DNA from: Ensifer sp. LC163
GTDB taxonomy: Bacteria > Pseudomonadota > Alphaproteobacteria > Rhizobiales > Rhizobiaceae
Assembly (NCBI RefSeq): GCF_001695855.1
Contig: NZ_MBSS01000045.1
Coordinates: 1 to 64,000 of the forward strand
Direction: 5' to 3'
Length of the DNA: 64,000 nucleotides
Program-made: the position numbers and the translations under genes
In this document: positions 9,722 to 18,210 of the stretch, in pieces
How the letters are laid out: every line of letters starts with the position of its first letter
Numbering within the stretch: the stretch's first letter is position 1
Notes under the pieces: model-generated
Databases searched by the model: none
Seen by the model: the letters and a program-made list of their open reading frames with translations, nothing else
What the model was told of the DNA's origin: nothing

Positions 9722-10084
9722 GTTTCATGACAGCAGCGCGCATCCAATACGACAGGCCAATGGCGCGGTAGCGCGTTAGACCTGCTGCATGATTTCCCCC
9801 TGTAGCAATCGGCTCCGAACGGAGCCCGTGCACGCGGTCGCTCTGCACTCCATAATGCTTGGGGATGTAACTTGCGGTTCGCGCAAGACCCTTCAAACAT
9901 TTGCTCTCGCTGGCTTCAAAGCTGCGAAGCGCACCTGCTGGTCTGCTAGCCGAAAAAGGCAAGGACTGCCGTTGTCCGACGCGGTGCCACATGCAAATCG
10001 CCTTGCATCCAATCGCAGGCATTGACTCCCATTTCATTAGGGAGGCTTGATGTATTGGTCATCCAAAAGTCAAGGAACTGAGCG
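9722..10084. other. Intergenic region, no gene recognised
   Basis: About 360 bases between the lipoprotein and the DUF4242 gene. Short open frames occur on both strands but none has a good start, ribosome-binding site or recognisable product. AAGGAAC just before 10085 is the likely ribosome-binding site of the next gene. Confidence 0.5.
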
Positions 10085-10372
10085 ATGCCCACTTTCATCA
10101 TCGAGCGCGACGTGCCAGGCGCTGACAAGCTCAGTCAGGACGACCTCTGTGCACTGTCGGCGAAATCCAATGCTGTCGTCGCCGATCTCGGCGTGCCGTA
10201 CACATGGATCACGAGCTATGTCGCCGGCGACAAGCTCTATTGCGTCCACGAGGCACCGAGCGCCGACGTCATTCGCGAACACGCCGAACGCGGCGGGTTT
10301 CCGGCCAACAGGATAACGGAAGTCGCCGCCGTGATCGGGCCTTCGACAGCATCTCAAGGGCGCGGCAAATAG
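10085..10372 (+). CDS. DUF4242 family protein
   Basis: A 95-residue cytoplasmic protein matching the DUF4242 pattern: N-terminal IIERDVPGA, central TWITSYVAGDKLYCVHEAP (about 41-59) and a late HAERGGFPANRI segment (about 66-77). A homologue in Streptomyces (SCO4226) is a nickel-binding protein with a ferredoxin-like fold; whether this one binds metal is inference from the family. A ribosome-binding site (AAGGAAC) lies just upstream. Monocistronic. Confidence 0.85.
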   Translation: MPTFIIERDVPGADKLSQDDLCALSAKSNAVVADLGVPYTWITSYVAGDKLYCVHEAPSADVIREHAERGGFPANRITEVAAVIGPSTASQGRGK

Positions 10373-10553
10373 CCGAAGCGGTGTTATAATCACCGCGGGC
10401 GGAACATCGGCGTCATGACACGCCCGAACCGCCCGCCTGGGCCAATGCTCCCCGCGCGCCGTCATTGACTTCCGGCGGCATCAATGCAGGCTAGTCTGCC
10501 GGTCATTCGGCGCCCATGAGGGTTCCCCGGCACACCTTTTCAAGGAGACGATC

Positions 10554-10697
10554 ATGGCAAAGGGTCAAGTGCGAAGTAACCGCGAGGTTAGAAAACCCAA
10601 GAAGGACAAGGCCGTCAAAGCCGCCGTTACGACAGAAGGCTCACAGGTGAAGCTGGCAGGCAGCAGCTTTTCGCTCGGCAAGAAAGACAAGAAATAG
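10554..10697 (+). CDS. Small lysine-rich basic protein, 47 residues
   Basis: ATG at 10554 preceded by CAAGGAGACG at ideal spacing; stop TAG at 10695-10697. The product is very basic: it opens MAKGQVRSNREVRKPKKDK and ends GKKDKK, with a short less charged middle. I recall similar small proteins starting MAKGQ-RSNRE as widespread conserved hypotheticals in Proteobacteria; function unknown. Nucleic-acid contact is only a guess from charge. Confidence 0.72.
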   Translation: MAKGQVRSNREVRKPKKDKAVKAAVTTEGSQVKLAGSSFSLGKKDKK

Positions 10698-11152
10698 GAC
10701 AACCGCCTCTAACCTCGCGAACCAAATAGTCGGGAGAGTTTTGTCAGTGACCAATTGGACTGGGGGTGCACGTCTCCGCACACCCTGCGTGACTGGTCGC
10801 TGCAATGCCAGAAACCCCAGCACGCTTGCACGTCGCGCGCGCCCCTGAAATGCAAAGATCATTGCGGGCGGCGGCACTGGCCAATCGCTTCCCATGTCTG
10901 CTGCCAGGCCTGATCGGCCGGCGACACGCCGCATGTGGTAGGCGTCGGAAGATCGAAAACGCCGACACGCACCCTGTTCATGCAAATCTTTGTGCCTTCC
11001 CTGCCACACCGTGAGCAGCCGTCATCACCTTTGGCAAAGAACTGTTGAACACGGCACAGTGCCCGGCATGCTTGCTGGACTTTGGAACGAAAGCGCGGTT
11101 CACATCGTTAACCAAACTATCGGCACCACCTCTGATCTAGCGGACGTTCACC
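10698..11152. other. Intergenic region, no gene recognised
   Basis: About 455 bases. Open frames on both strands are short, arginine- and cysteine-rich, and lack start signals, so they look like chance frames. Nothing else recognised. Confidence 0.45.
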
Positions 11153-11440
11153 GTGCTTGCAGCATTGCTTATCGCCTCGATTATCGCATCGCCTAACATC
11201 GCCCTCAGCGCTGCTACGGTCGACGACCTGCAAGCCGATTTCGAAACCGCCGTGCCCTGCCAGCAGATCGATGGCCGGAACGTTTGGAAGGGAACGATCG
11301 CCTACTATATCCAGTCCTTCGTCTATCAAGGCGACACGCCCGTAGCGACCGACGCGGCGGACGCCGTCCTGCCGGAGGACAACTCGGCTGAGACCGTCAA
11401 GGAGTTCGAAGACGCCTGTTCCGCCACGCAGCCGGCTTGA
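11153..11440 (+). CDS. Small exported protein, function unknown
   Basis: 95 residues from a GTG at 11153, which is the only start after an in-frame TAG at 11138. Residues 1-21 form a plausible signal peptide (hydrophobic, ending NIALSAA). The mature part is acidic with two cysteines about 50 residues apart (VPCQQI and DACSAT), which could form a disulfide. Third-position GC is high, which supports coding, but the ribosome-binding site is poor. Confidence 0.5.
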   Translation: MLAALLIASIIASPNIALSAATVDDLQADFETAVPCQQIDGRNVWKGTIAYYIQSFVYQGDTPVATDAADAVLPEDNSAETVKEFEDACSATQPA

Positions 11441-11477
11441 ACCACTCTCTCCTTCGCGACGCTCGCCCAGCAATCGC

Positions 11478-11720
11478 TCAATGCCAGTCTATTTCCACTT
11501 CGCTCCATCGACGGTGGCGCAACCGAGCGGCGTTGCGAGAGGTAAGCTTGAGCCGGTCACAACCCCAAAGATTGATCGGCCCCGGCATTGCCGCATTCAA
11601 CGCGATGCCGACTTCGTCGAACGGACTCTCCCTGTTGTCCACATATTGATACCAGCGGAACCCAAGGACCGCGGTCGCCGGCACAACGATCGTCAGCAGG
11701 ATTCGAACCAGCTTCTTCAT
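11478..11720 (-). CDS. Small single-span membrane protein, possibly frameshifted at its C-terminus
   Basis: 80 residues from an ATG at 11720 preceded by GAGGG. Residues 4-20 form a membrane anchor (LVRILLTIVVPATAVLG), followed by an exported segment with SPFDEVGIALN and PGPINLWGCDRLK. After that the frame becomes arginine-rich and unlike the rest. Reading one base over from about 11540 gives PLATPLGCATVDGAKWK and a stop at 11489-11491, which better fits the expected Cys-containing tail. So the gene may carry a recent frameshift or a sequencing error. Confidence 0.6.
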   Translation of the reverse strand: MKKLVRILLTIVVPATAVLGFRWYQYVDNRESPFDEVGIALNAAMPGPINLWGCDRLKLTSRNAARLRHRRWSEVEIDWH

Positions 11721-11837
11721 TGCACCCTCATTGCGTAAACGGAACGAGGCATATCGGCGCCTTGCGGCACGCGCAGCGTCTAGTTGGCCGATGCGCGCAC
11801 GCTTGATCCCACATTCACGGAATTTTAGGCACTTGCG

Positions 11838-11852
11838 GAACACATATGGAAC
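11838..11852. promoter_or_regulatory. SOS box (LexA operator), perfect match
   Basis: GAAC-N7-GAAC at 11838-11852, the reverse complement of the alphaproteobacterial consensus GTTC-N7-GTTC. It lies about 50 bases before lexA, as expected for autoregulation. Confidence 0.85.
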
Positions 11853-11863
11853 AGATAGTGTCT

Positions 11864-11878
11864 GTTCTTGATTTGTTT
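11864..11878. promoter_or_regulatory. Second, imperfect SOS box
   Basis: GTTC-N7-GTTT at 11864-11878, one mismatch from the consensus, 11 bases after the first box and 22 bases before the lexA start. Confidence 0.6.
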
Positions 11879-11900
11879 CACGCTTCTGGAGCGACTTGCC

Positions 11901-12617
11901 ATGCTGACCCGCAAGCAACAGGAATTGCTTCTTTTCATCCACGAACGAATGAAGGAATCGGGTGTGCCGCCGTCTTTCGACGAGATGAAGGATGCACTCG
12001 ACCTGGCTTCAAAGTCGGGCATTCACCGGCTTATTACGGCGCTGGAGGAACGCGGTTTCATACGCCGTCTTCCCAACCGCGCCAGAGCGCTCGAGGTCAT
12101 CAAGCTGCCGGAAGCCTATGCAGCAAGCGCCCAACCCCGTCGCGGGTTTTCCCCGAGCGTCATCGAGGGCAGCCTCGGGAAGCCGCCGGCCCCTGCCCCC
12201 GCCGCGAAAGCGCCGCCGGTTGCTGACAACAGCTCCGTGTCGGTTCCGGTTATGGGACGCATTGCCGCCGGCGTTCCGATCTCGGCGATACAGAACAACA
12301 CTCACGACATCTCCGTTCCGCTCGATATGATCGGCAGCGGCGAGCACTATGCCCTTGAAGTGAAGGGCGATTCGATGATCGAGGCCGGCATCTTCGATGG
12401 CGATACGGTGATCATCCGCAATGCCACCTCGGCCAATCCCGGCGACATCATCGTCGCGCTCGTCGATGATGAGGAAGCAACGCTGAAGCGCTTCCGGCGC
12501 AAGGGCGCGTCGATTGCGCTCGAGGCGGCCAATCCGGCCTACGAGACGCGTATTTTCGGCCCCGACCGCGTCAAGATTCAGGGCAAGCTCGTTGGCTTGA
12601 TCCGCCGCTACCACTAA
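11901..12617 (+). CDS. lexA: LexA repressor
   Basis: SOS-response repressor and self-cleaving protease, 238 residues. The winged-helix N-terminus begins [10 protein letters not shown]. The cleavage site AAGVPIS lies near residues 120-126, the catalytic serine is in the GDSMIEAG motif and the lysine in ATLKRF. The length fits rhizobial LexA. I chose the ATG at 11901, which gives the standard LexA N-terminus; an alternative start 33 bases upstream sits in the operator region. Two SOS boxes upstream indicate autorepression. Confidence 0.96.
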   Translation: MLTRKQQELLLFIHERMKESGVPPSFDEMKDALDLASKSGIHRLITALEERGFIRRLPNRARALEVIKLPEAYAASAQPRRGFSPSVIEGSLGKPPAPAPAAKAPPVADNSSVSVPVMGRIAAGVPISAIQNNTHDISVPLDMIGSGEHYALEVKGDSMIEAGIFDGDTVIIRNATSANPGDIIVALVDDEEATLKRFRRKGASIALEAANPAYETRIFGPDRVKIQGKLVGLIRRYH

Positions 12618-12736
12618 GCCTTGCTCAAGCCAGCTGCCTTCGTGCTGGCCTGCCTTCCTCTTCCTTGAACGTCTCGCCACCTTGGGGTAGCGAGACGGGC
12701 ATCTCCAACTCGTGCGGCTTGCACGCTCGAAAAATG

Positions 12737-13069
12737 TTACTGGTGAATCGAGTACTCGCCCAGTTCGCAGAGGTCCTGCGTGTCTTCAGTCGTGTCGAGA
12801 CCGGAGCCTTCTTCGAATTCAAAGCGCATGTCGTATTTGCAGACATCACGTCCGTCGGCGATGGTGATTTCCATGCTTTCGCCCGGATTGAGTACCTGCC
12901 GCCCGAAGACGTCGTCCTCCCACTGATCAACACCGACCGGCGACGTGTAGAAGTTCGTCAGAACCGCTTCCGTCTTGTTCTTCAGCTGAAAGACGAGATC
13001 CTCAGCGCTTGCGGTGGCCGTCGACGCGGCAAGAACGGCAAGAGCAGTCAGGGCGATCTTACATTTCAT
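12737..13069 (-). CDS. Small exported protein, function unknown
   Basis: 110 residues with a clear signal peptide (residues 1-22, ending TATASA). The mature part holds LVFQLKNKTEAVLTNFYTSP, a WEDDVFG segment, an ITIADGRDVCKYDMRF stretch and a late DLCELG; two cysteines could pair. I recall related small periplasmic proteins in rhizobia, without assigned function. Ribosome-binding site GGAGGAGATG upstream. Convergent with lexA; a CGTCTCGC/GCGAGACG inverted repeat lies between them near 12668-12698. Confidence 0.75.
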   Translation of the reverse strand: MKCKIALTALAVLAASTATASAEDLVFQLKNKTEAVLTNFYTSPVGVDQWEDDVFGRQVLNPGESMEITIADGRDVCKYDMRFEFEEGSGLDTTEDTQDLCELGEYSIHQ

Positions 13070-13707
13070 TTTATGTCATCTCCTCCATCGTCGGTTTTGT
13101 TTGACACTACCTGTACGGGTCGTGCCGCCGGAATATTCATTCCCGAACCCGTCTAGAGACAATATTCCTTGCACTGACAATACCAGCCGAGTCACCATTT
13201 CGGGGTGTGTCCTTGGCAGGCCATGCAGGTTGACGCCTGTTCGCGCGCACGGCAACGCGGATGGGCCACGACCGACTTATGGCGCGGCTTATCTTCAAAC
13301 CCATGCTCGCAGTAAGCAGGGGCTGGCGGGTGTCATCGCTCGCCGCATCACCCCACCCCACCCCACTATCTCCACCGTGTGCGGCGCAGTCGTCTGCGTA
13401 AGGTAGATTTAACCCAGCAATCAGTTCCCAGGGAGTGGACGCCGGGCCAATGGGGCCATCGTCGCACAGGCATCGGCAATCGGTCGGCGACTAGCTTTGC
13501 CGGGCAAGATGCCGAGCGCGCACGCCTCGCCACGGCGGCGGGGCCGCCCGCTTTAGTTGGGACGGAATCGGCAAGCAATTGCTGGCGGTCGAGGATAACG
13601 AAGCAGGAGGAACGGGGAACAAATTCCCACATATAGAAAAAGCGTGGCAGGTGCTGCAATTGAGCACCCTGAATTACAACGCAAAATCAAATAATTAGGT
13701 GTGGCTT
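13070..13707. other. Intergenic region, no gene recognised
   Basis: About 640 bases. It contains a short CCCCA-type tandem tract near 13347-13366. The open frames seen are arginine-rich chance frames or overlap tRNA-Cys. I see no supported gene. Confidence 0.45.
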
Positions 13708-13781
13708 TGGAGGCCTCGCCCGGAATTGAACCGGGGTACAAGGATTTGCAGTCCTCTGCGTCACCACTCCGCCACGAGGCC
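13708..13781 (-). tRNA. tRNA-Cys (anticodon GCA)
   Basis: 74 bases on the minus strand. The acceptor stem pairs GGCCTCG with CGAGGCC, discriminator U, encoded CCA; anticodon loop CTGCAAA (anticodon GCA); T loop GTTCAATTC. Confidence 0.96.
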
Positions 13782-14248
13782 TCACCGACTGAGATTATCA
13801 AGTCGTGGCGAGCGTTTAGAATGAATATAGACAGAGTGCAAGAGGGTTCATTCTGAATGCGATCCTTTTTTCATTCTGAACAAGCGTTTCCATTCCGTTC
13901 TGTGGATTGCGGCTGCATGCCCCAGCCCTACCCTCTTTTTCGAGAAGAACGGATATGATCATTCGAGTCCCGGTCCTCCCCCGCGGAACGACAAGGCAGT
14001 TGACCGGCGCCGTCTGCGAACACGGCGCGCAGAGTCGGACGAATAGACATCCTGGGCCGTCCGGTGCCAGCTTCGCACGCAGCGCCGCCGCTCAGACTTT
14101 CACACCTCATGAAGATTCGACGTGTTTGGCTGCCGCCCGATGACGGCAACATTTTCTCACTGGACGTTTTTCCGGCGCATCGCCGACAGGTTTTGAGCCG
14201 CAGCGCCGGATCGCGCCTTCACGGCCGCGGAAGCGCTTTCGCAAGGAT
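13782..14248. other. Intergenic region, no gene recognised
   Basis: About 470 bases between tRNA-Cys and the nuclease-like gene. Apart from the repeated 11-base motif at 13815-13880, listed separately, I recognise nothing; the frames present have poor starts and no family features. Confidence 0.45.
13815..13880. repeat. Cluster of an 11-base motif TTCATTCTGAA
   Basis: Two exact copies at 13847-13857 and 13870-13880, starts 23 bases apart, and one inverted copy with a single mismatch at 13815-13825 (TTTAGAATGAA). The motif itself is a small palindrome (TTCA-ttc-TGAA). This looks like an operator or a small structured repeat upstream of tRNA-Cys (minus strand). Confidence 0.45.
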
Positions 14249-14950
14249 CTAGCACCACGGCGTTGACCGTCCCTTCCAGGGGCGAACCAGGCCTTCCGAG
14301 ACGAGAATGTTACCGAGCGAACGGCCGTCGCGCATCACCACACGCAGCTTCTCGCTGGTCTTGTCGTCGTCCCTGCCGATCGCTTCGATCAGCCTGAAAT
14401 CTCCAGAGTTCAACAGTTCACGCAATCGCTGCTTGGCGTAAAAGCCGCGTGCGCGCTCGCCATCGCAACTTGCCTGCTTGATTCGCGGGGCGTCGATATC
14501 GGCGACGCGGATCGCTTCACCTTGATAGCGGAACGTGGCACCGTCGATGACGCAGTTGTCGTTGCGGATACCGCAGAAATAGAACTGATTCGCCTTGGCC
14601 TGGAGAGCTGCTGGCTGCGCGACAGGGCGCTCAATCGGTGTTGGCGCTGCCAACCCGACGTTGACTGCGGGTATCGGTCCGTCGACAGGCTTCGTCTTGT
14701 GTGCGGCCGGCGGCACGGCGGCACGAACCTGTGCCTTCGGCCGATCTTCCGCTCTGGATGTCGATGTAGACTTGGGTGCCGATGCGAACACACCCGAAAC
14801 GCCCGGCAGATCCGGCAATTGTCCGCGGTGGTCATAGGCAACGACGCCACCGACTGTCAGCACAGCGGCGAGATACCACGGCAGCATGCCGCCTTGCTTT
14901 TTTGTCCGGCTGCCGCGGCGACGCCCGCGGCGTGTCGTGGTCTTACCCAT
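14249..14950 (-). CDS. Thermonuclease (SNase)-like membrane-anchored protein
   Basis: 233 residues. A very basic N-terminus (RRGRRRGSRTKK) precedes one membrane span (about 23-40), a Pro/Ala-rich linker, then an SNase-like domain from about 115. Visible landmarks are IRVADIDAPR (containing the metal-binding Asp of the family), CDGERARGFYAKQRLRELL, and LRVVMRDGRSLGNILVSEGLVRPW. The usual catalytic Arg/Glu pattern around the second strand is only partly recognisable, so nuclease activity is uncertain. Predicted topology puts the domain outside the cytoplasm. Confidence 0.78.
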   Translation of the reverse strand: MGKTTTRRGRRRGSRTKKQGGMLPWYLAAVLTVGGVVAYDHRGQLPDLPGVSGVFASAPKSTSTSRAEDRPKAQVRAAVPPAAHKTKPVDGPIPAVNVGLAAPTPIERPVAQPAALQAKANQFYFCGIRNDNCVIDGATFRYQGEAIRVADIDAPRIKQASCDGERARGFYAKQRLRELLNSGDFRLIEAIGRDDDKTSEKLRVVMRDGRSLGNILVSEGLVRPWKGRSTPWC

Positions 14951-15303
14951 TCCACCCCATCCTTGATCCGGCCGGCATTATGCTGCCGATCCGTTGCCGA
15001 ATGGTTTTCACCGACAGCCCGAAAGCGGGAGTTTGAGTGCACGACCTTTGGGATGGCGCAACGGAGTACGGCGGCCCACGAGCTTTTCACTCCGAAAGTG
15101 CTACGCGCAGATCGTCGCCGCAAAGCGCGGCAACGTTCAAGAGCGTATCGGCAACAAAGGCAAACTGCCCGCCAAGCAAACCCCACGACCATGAACCGGT
15201 GTGGACGAGCCGATAGGCCAGACTTGCCCTCCCTCGCCCGGACAGGTCTGCATCCCTGTGGTGCGACGCCACATTGACGTGGGCGGCCATCACAAAAGAA
15301 TCA
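14951..15303. other. Intergenic region, no gene recognised
   Basis: About 350 bases between two minus-strand genes. Frames are open on the minus strand but lack starts and recognisable features. Nothing else seen. Confidence 0.4.
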
Positions 15304-15597
15304 TTACTTGTTCGAGGCGTCCGTCCCGTTGCGGCGGCGCGCCCACCACACGGCGAACCTGCGCCGGAGGCGGCGAACCGACGGAATATCATGCGACAGG
15401 ACAAGCAGCCCCAAAGGCACCATCCAGAAGCCGAGCACCGGCAGGAAGCCGAGAAAGCCGCCGAATACCAAAAGCCCACCGACTAGCATGCGCAGCAGCG
15501 GTGATTCCGGCAGGGTAAGGCGCCATTTGCCCAACACGATCTGCCGAGTATGCGGGTCTATGCCGAAATGCGTCTGTTTTCTGTTTTTATTCATCAT
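15304..15597 (-). CDS. Small membrane protein, function unknown
   Basis: About 97 residues. A polar N-terminus with KWRLTLPES precedes two closely spaced hydrophobic segments (MLVGGLLVFGGFLGFLP and LGFWMVPLGLLVLS) and a strongly basic tail (VRRLRRRFAVWWARRR). This layout is common to a small rhizobial membrane-protein family that I recognise only as hypothetical. Two adjacent ATGs (15597 and 15594) follow a weak GGGA; either may be used. Confidence 0.68.
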   Translation of the reverse strand: MMNKNRKQTHFGIDPHTRQIVLGKWRLTLPESPLLRMLVGGLLVFGGFLGFLPVLGFWMVPLGLLVLSHDIPSVRRLRRRFAVWWARRRNGTDASNK

Positions 15598-15744
15598 TCC
15601 CGATCCGGCTGCGTTTCCCACAATTGGGGGCTTCTCCACAGGCTCGCAACAAAACTTGTCACTTTTTTTGAAAAAACCGCTTGGCAAATCGGAAAAGCAT
15701 TTGTATTAGCAGCCTCACTTCTGCAGGACACGCCGCGCAGATGA

Positions 15745-15819
15745 TCCCTGGTAGCTCAGCGGTAGAGCATTCGACTGTTAATCGACAGGTCGCCGGTTCG
15801 AATCCGGCCCGGGGAGCCA
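15745..15819 (+). tRNA. tRNA-Asn (anticodon GTT)
   Basis: 75 bases with encoded CCA. The acceptor stem pairs TCCCTGG with CCGGGGA; anticodon loop CTGTTAA (anticodon GTT); T loop GTTCGAATC. Confidence 0.96.
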
Positions 15820-15825
15820 GTTTCT

Positions 15826-15866
15826 AAAAGAGCCATTCGCGGTAACGCCCGAATGGCTCTTTTTCA
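15826..15866 (+). terminator. Rho-independent terminator after tRNA-Asn
   Basis: Inverted repeat AAAGAGCCATTCG / CGAATGGCTCTTT with a 10-base loop, followed by a T-rich run. Confidence 0.85.
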
Positions 15867-15942
15867 TTTTGCGGCCATGGTACCAACGACGCCTGCCTGT
15901 TCCTCCGCCATTGTTTCCGGGAATGTCAGGAGCGCCAATTCG

Positions 15943-16398
15943 ACAGCGCCGATTCTGATCTGGTTTCGTCGAGATCTACGCCTTCACGACAATCAGGATG
16001 ATCGCCGCTTCCTTCCTGATCAAGGACCTGCTCGTCGACTGGCGGCGCGGAGAAGCCTGGTCCGCGACACGTTGGTGGATGCAGACCCAGCCTCGAACGC
16101 CGCCAGCTGGCAGTGGACGGCAGGATCAGGCGCCGATGCCTCGCTATTTTTCCGCAACTTCAACCCCATGCTTCAGGGCGAGAAGTTCGATCCGGAGGGG
16201 CTGTACGTGAAGCGCTTCGTTCCGGAATTGGCCGAGCTTGAAGCCCGCTATACCCACCGGCCGTTCTCGGCCCCTTCTGCCGCACTTTCTGCGGCCGGCA
16301 TCGCGCTTGGGATGACCTACCCCACCCCCATCATCGAACGCGCCTTTGCGCGCGACCGCGCGCTGGCCACGTTTCAAGAAATCAGAAACGCCACCTAA
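15943..16398 (+). pseudogene. phr: Deoxyribodipyrimidine photolyase, internally deleted and frameshifted
   Basis: The N-terminal start of a CPD photolyase is recognisable (APILIWFRRDLRLHDN, from about 15946). It jumps directly to the C-terminal FAD-binding part: from 15998 the second frame reads MIAASFLIKDLLVDWRRGEAW, which normally lies some 350 residues later. After TGG at 16058-16060 one T is missing and the reading returns to the first frame: RDTLVDADPASNAASWQW, then FNPMLQGEKFDPEGLYVKRF and a normal-looking C-terminus to TAA at 16398. So there is a deletion of roughly 1 kb plus a one-base frameshift. The first frame is open throughout, which could mislead automatic annotation into calling a 181-residue protein. 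cfa follows. Confidence 0.88.
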
Positions 16399-16503
16399 AG
16401 ATCGCCACAATCGCACCGCCGCCGGTACAAATCCGTGGTTGGCCTCTTGCCGGATTATCGCTAGGCTCACGTTACGGATGCAACGATTGCCGGGGGGTGG
16501 TTT

Positions 16504-17757
16504 ATGCATGATACAGAAGCCTGCTTTGCCGATTTCGACAACGCCGAGCTCCTTTCGACTGAAAACTTCTCACAGGTGCTGAAGGACTTTCCGCTCAAGG
16601 CCCAATTGGTCCTGCGCGGCCTCGTTCATCTCGAGGCCGGCGCGCTGGCGCTTGTGCTGCCCAGTGGCCGCCGGCTGCTGGTCAAGGGAAAGGTGCCGGG
16701 GCCGTGCGCCGCCGTGACGCTGAACAACTGGAATCTTCCGCACCGGGCAATCACCGGCGGCACCATCGGCGCCGCGGAAAGCTATATCGATGGCGATTGG
16801 GACAGCCCTGATGTCGGGGCGTTTCTCGAGCTTTTCCTTGTCAACGCAGACATCGGCAATAGATTCCCGAACCGGGCGGCCGGCCTGATGCGGCTGGTTG
16901 AGAAGTTCCTCCACTGGCGCAATGCCAACACCAGGACGGGTGCCCAGCGCAACATTTCGGCCCATTACGATCTCGGTAACGCCTTCTACCGTGAGTGGCT
17001 CGACCCGAGCATGACCTATTCGTCGGCGCTTTACGCAAGCGGCGCCAACGATCTGCAGTCGGCCCAGACCGCCAAGTATCGAGCACTGGCCGAGGCAACG
17101 AATCTGCGGCCCGGCGACCACGTGCTTGAAATCGGCTGCGGCTGGGGCGGTTTTGCAGAATTTGCAGCGACCGAGATCGGCTGCAAGGTCACGGGCCTGA
17201 CCATCAGTCGCGAGCAACTCGCCTTTGCCCGCGAACGCATACACAGGGCTGGCATCGCAGACCGCGTCGAGCTGAAGTTCCAGGACTATCGCGAAGAGAA
17301 AGGTCTTTACGACCGAATCGTCTCGATCGAGATGTTCGAGGCGGTCGGCGAAAAATTCTGGTCGACCTACTTCTCGCAGTTGAAGCGCTGCCTGAAGCCC
17401 GGCGGCAAGGCCGGCCTGCAGATCATCACCATCAAGCCGGAAGCTTATGAGGAATACCGGTCCAATCCGGACTTCATCCAGAAGTACGTTTTCCCCGGCG
17501 GCATGCTGCCGACGCGCGAGCACCTGGTCGATCTCGGGCGCAACGTCGGTCTGCGCATGATCAACGATTTCGGCTTCGGTGGCGACTACGCCCGCACGCT
17601 CGGCGAATGGCGGCAGCGCTTCTGGTCGGTGTGGAGCAAGCTCGAGCCACTGGGCTTCGATCTGCGCTTCAAGCGCCTTTGGGAATTCTACTTCTACTAC
17701 TGCGAAGCAGGCTTCCGCGCCCGCAACATCGATGTCCGCCAGATCGTCTTCGAGTGA
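16504..17757 (+). CDS. cfa: Cyclopropane-fatty-acyl-phospholipid synthase
   Basis: Adds a methylene group from S-adenosylmethionine to unsaturated acyl chains of membrane phospholipids. 417 residues. The SAM-binding motif EIGCGWGG is at 209-216, preceded by the ISAHYDLGNAFY region (151-162) and followed by SIEMFEAVG and the FIQKYVFPGGMLP segment, all typical of CFA synthases. The ATG at 16504 follows a GGGGGTGG tract. It lies just after the broken photolyase gene, so promoter or operon context may have changed with that decay. Confidence 0.95.
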   Translation: MHDTEACFADFDNAELLSTENFSQVLKDFPLKAQLVLRGLVHLEAGALALVLPSGRRLLVKGKVPGPCAAVTLNNWNLPHRAITGGTIGAAESYIDGDWDSPDVGAFLELFLVNADIGNRFPNRAAGLMRLVEKFLHWRNANTRTGAQRNISAHYDLGNAFYREWLDPSMTYSSALYASGANDLQSAQTAKYRALAEATNLRPGDHVLEIGCGWGGFAEFAATEIGCKVTGLTISREQLAFARERIHRAGIADRVELKFQDYREEKGLYDRIVSIEMFEAVGEKFWSTYFSQLKRCLKPGGKAGLQIITIKPEAYEEYRSNPDFIQKYVFPGGMLPTREHLVDLGRNVGLRMINDFGFGGDYARTLGEWRQRFWSVWSKLEPLGFDLRFKRLWEFYFYYCEAGFRARNIDVRQIVFE

Positions 17758-17838
17758 GCGGACGCGCCGGCAGGCTTTACCGATCGCCCGACAACGCCTA
17801 TGAGGCAACCGATCCAGATCTCTTCTTGAAGGTTCCTC

Positions 17839-18210
17839 ATGCGCCTCGCATGGTTTTTCCTGGCGCTCGCCATCGCGACTGAAGTGGCGGGCCTGACGGC
17901 GATGAAGGCCGCGTCTGCCAATGGCTCCTACATCGGTCACGTGGCGATGTACGTCTCCATCGCGCTTTCCTACGTCTTCCTGGCAAAGGCCGTGAAGACC
18001 ATTTCCGTCGGTGTGGCCTATGCCATCTGGGAGGGATCCGGGGTCGCGATCATCACGCTTGTTTCGGTGTTCGTGTTTGGCCAAGTGCTGACCGGCCGGG
18101 AAATGCTGGGCCTGTCGATGGCGGTGGCCGGCATCCTGCTTGTCAATGCGGGCGAACACCGCGAAGAGGAAGCTACAGCCTCCGAGGGCATCGTCGATGA
18201 GCGCGCCTAG
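17839..18210 (+). CDS. Small multidrug resistance (SMR) transporter subunit with canonical Glu
   Basis: 123 residues with four predicted membrane helices and a charged C-terminal tail. It has the EmrE-type signature: IATEVAGLTAMK in helix 1 (Glu15, equivalent to EmrE Glu14) and AYAIWEGSG in helix 3 (the Trp63 equivalent). It overlaps the next SMR gene by 14 bases, so the two are probably made together as a heteromeric drug or cation/proton antiporter of the EbrAB/MdtIJ kind. Confidence 0.87.
   Translation: MRLAWFFLALAIATEVAGLTAMKAASANGSYIGHVAMYVSIALSYVFLAKAVKTISVGVAYAIWEGSGVAIITLVSVFVFGQVLTGREMLGLSMAVAGILLVNAGEHREEEATASEGIVDERA

Noticed and set aside
13347-13366. CCCCA-type tandem tract
   Set aside because: Only three to four short units; no evidence that it is more than a local simple repeat.
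13553-13801. Minus-strand open frame over tRNA-Cys
   Set aside because: Contains the tRNA itself; no start signal.
16570-18159. Long minus-strand open frame opposite cfa and the first SMR gene
   Set aside because: Shadow of well-supported plus-strand genes; composition is His/Arg/Ala-rich with no family features.
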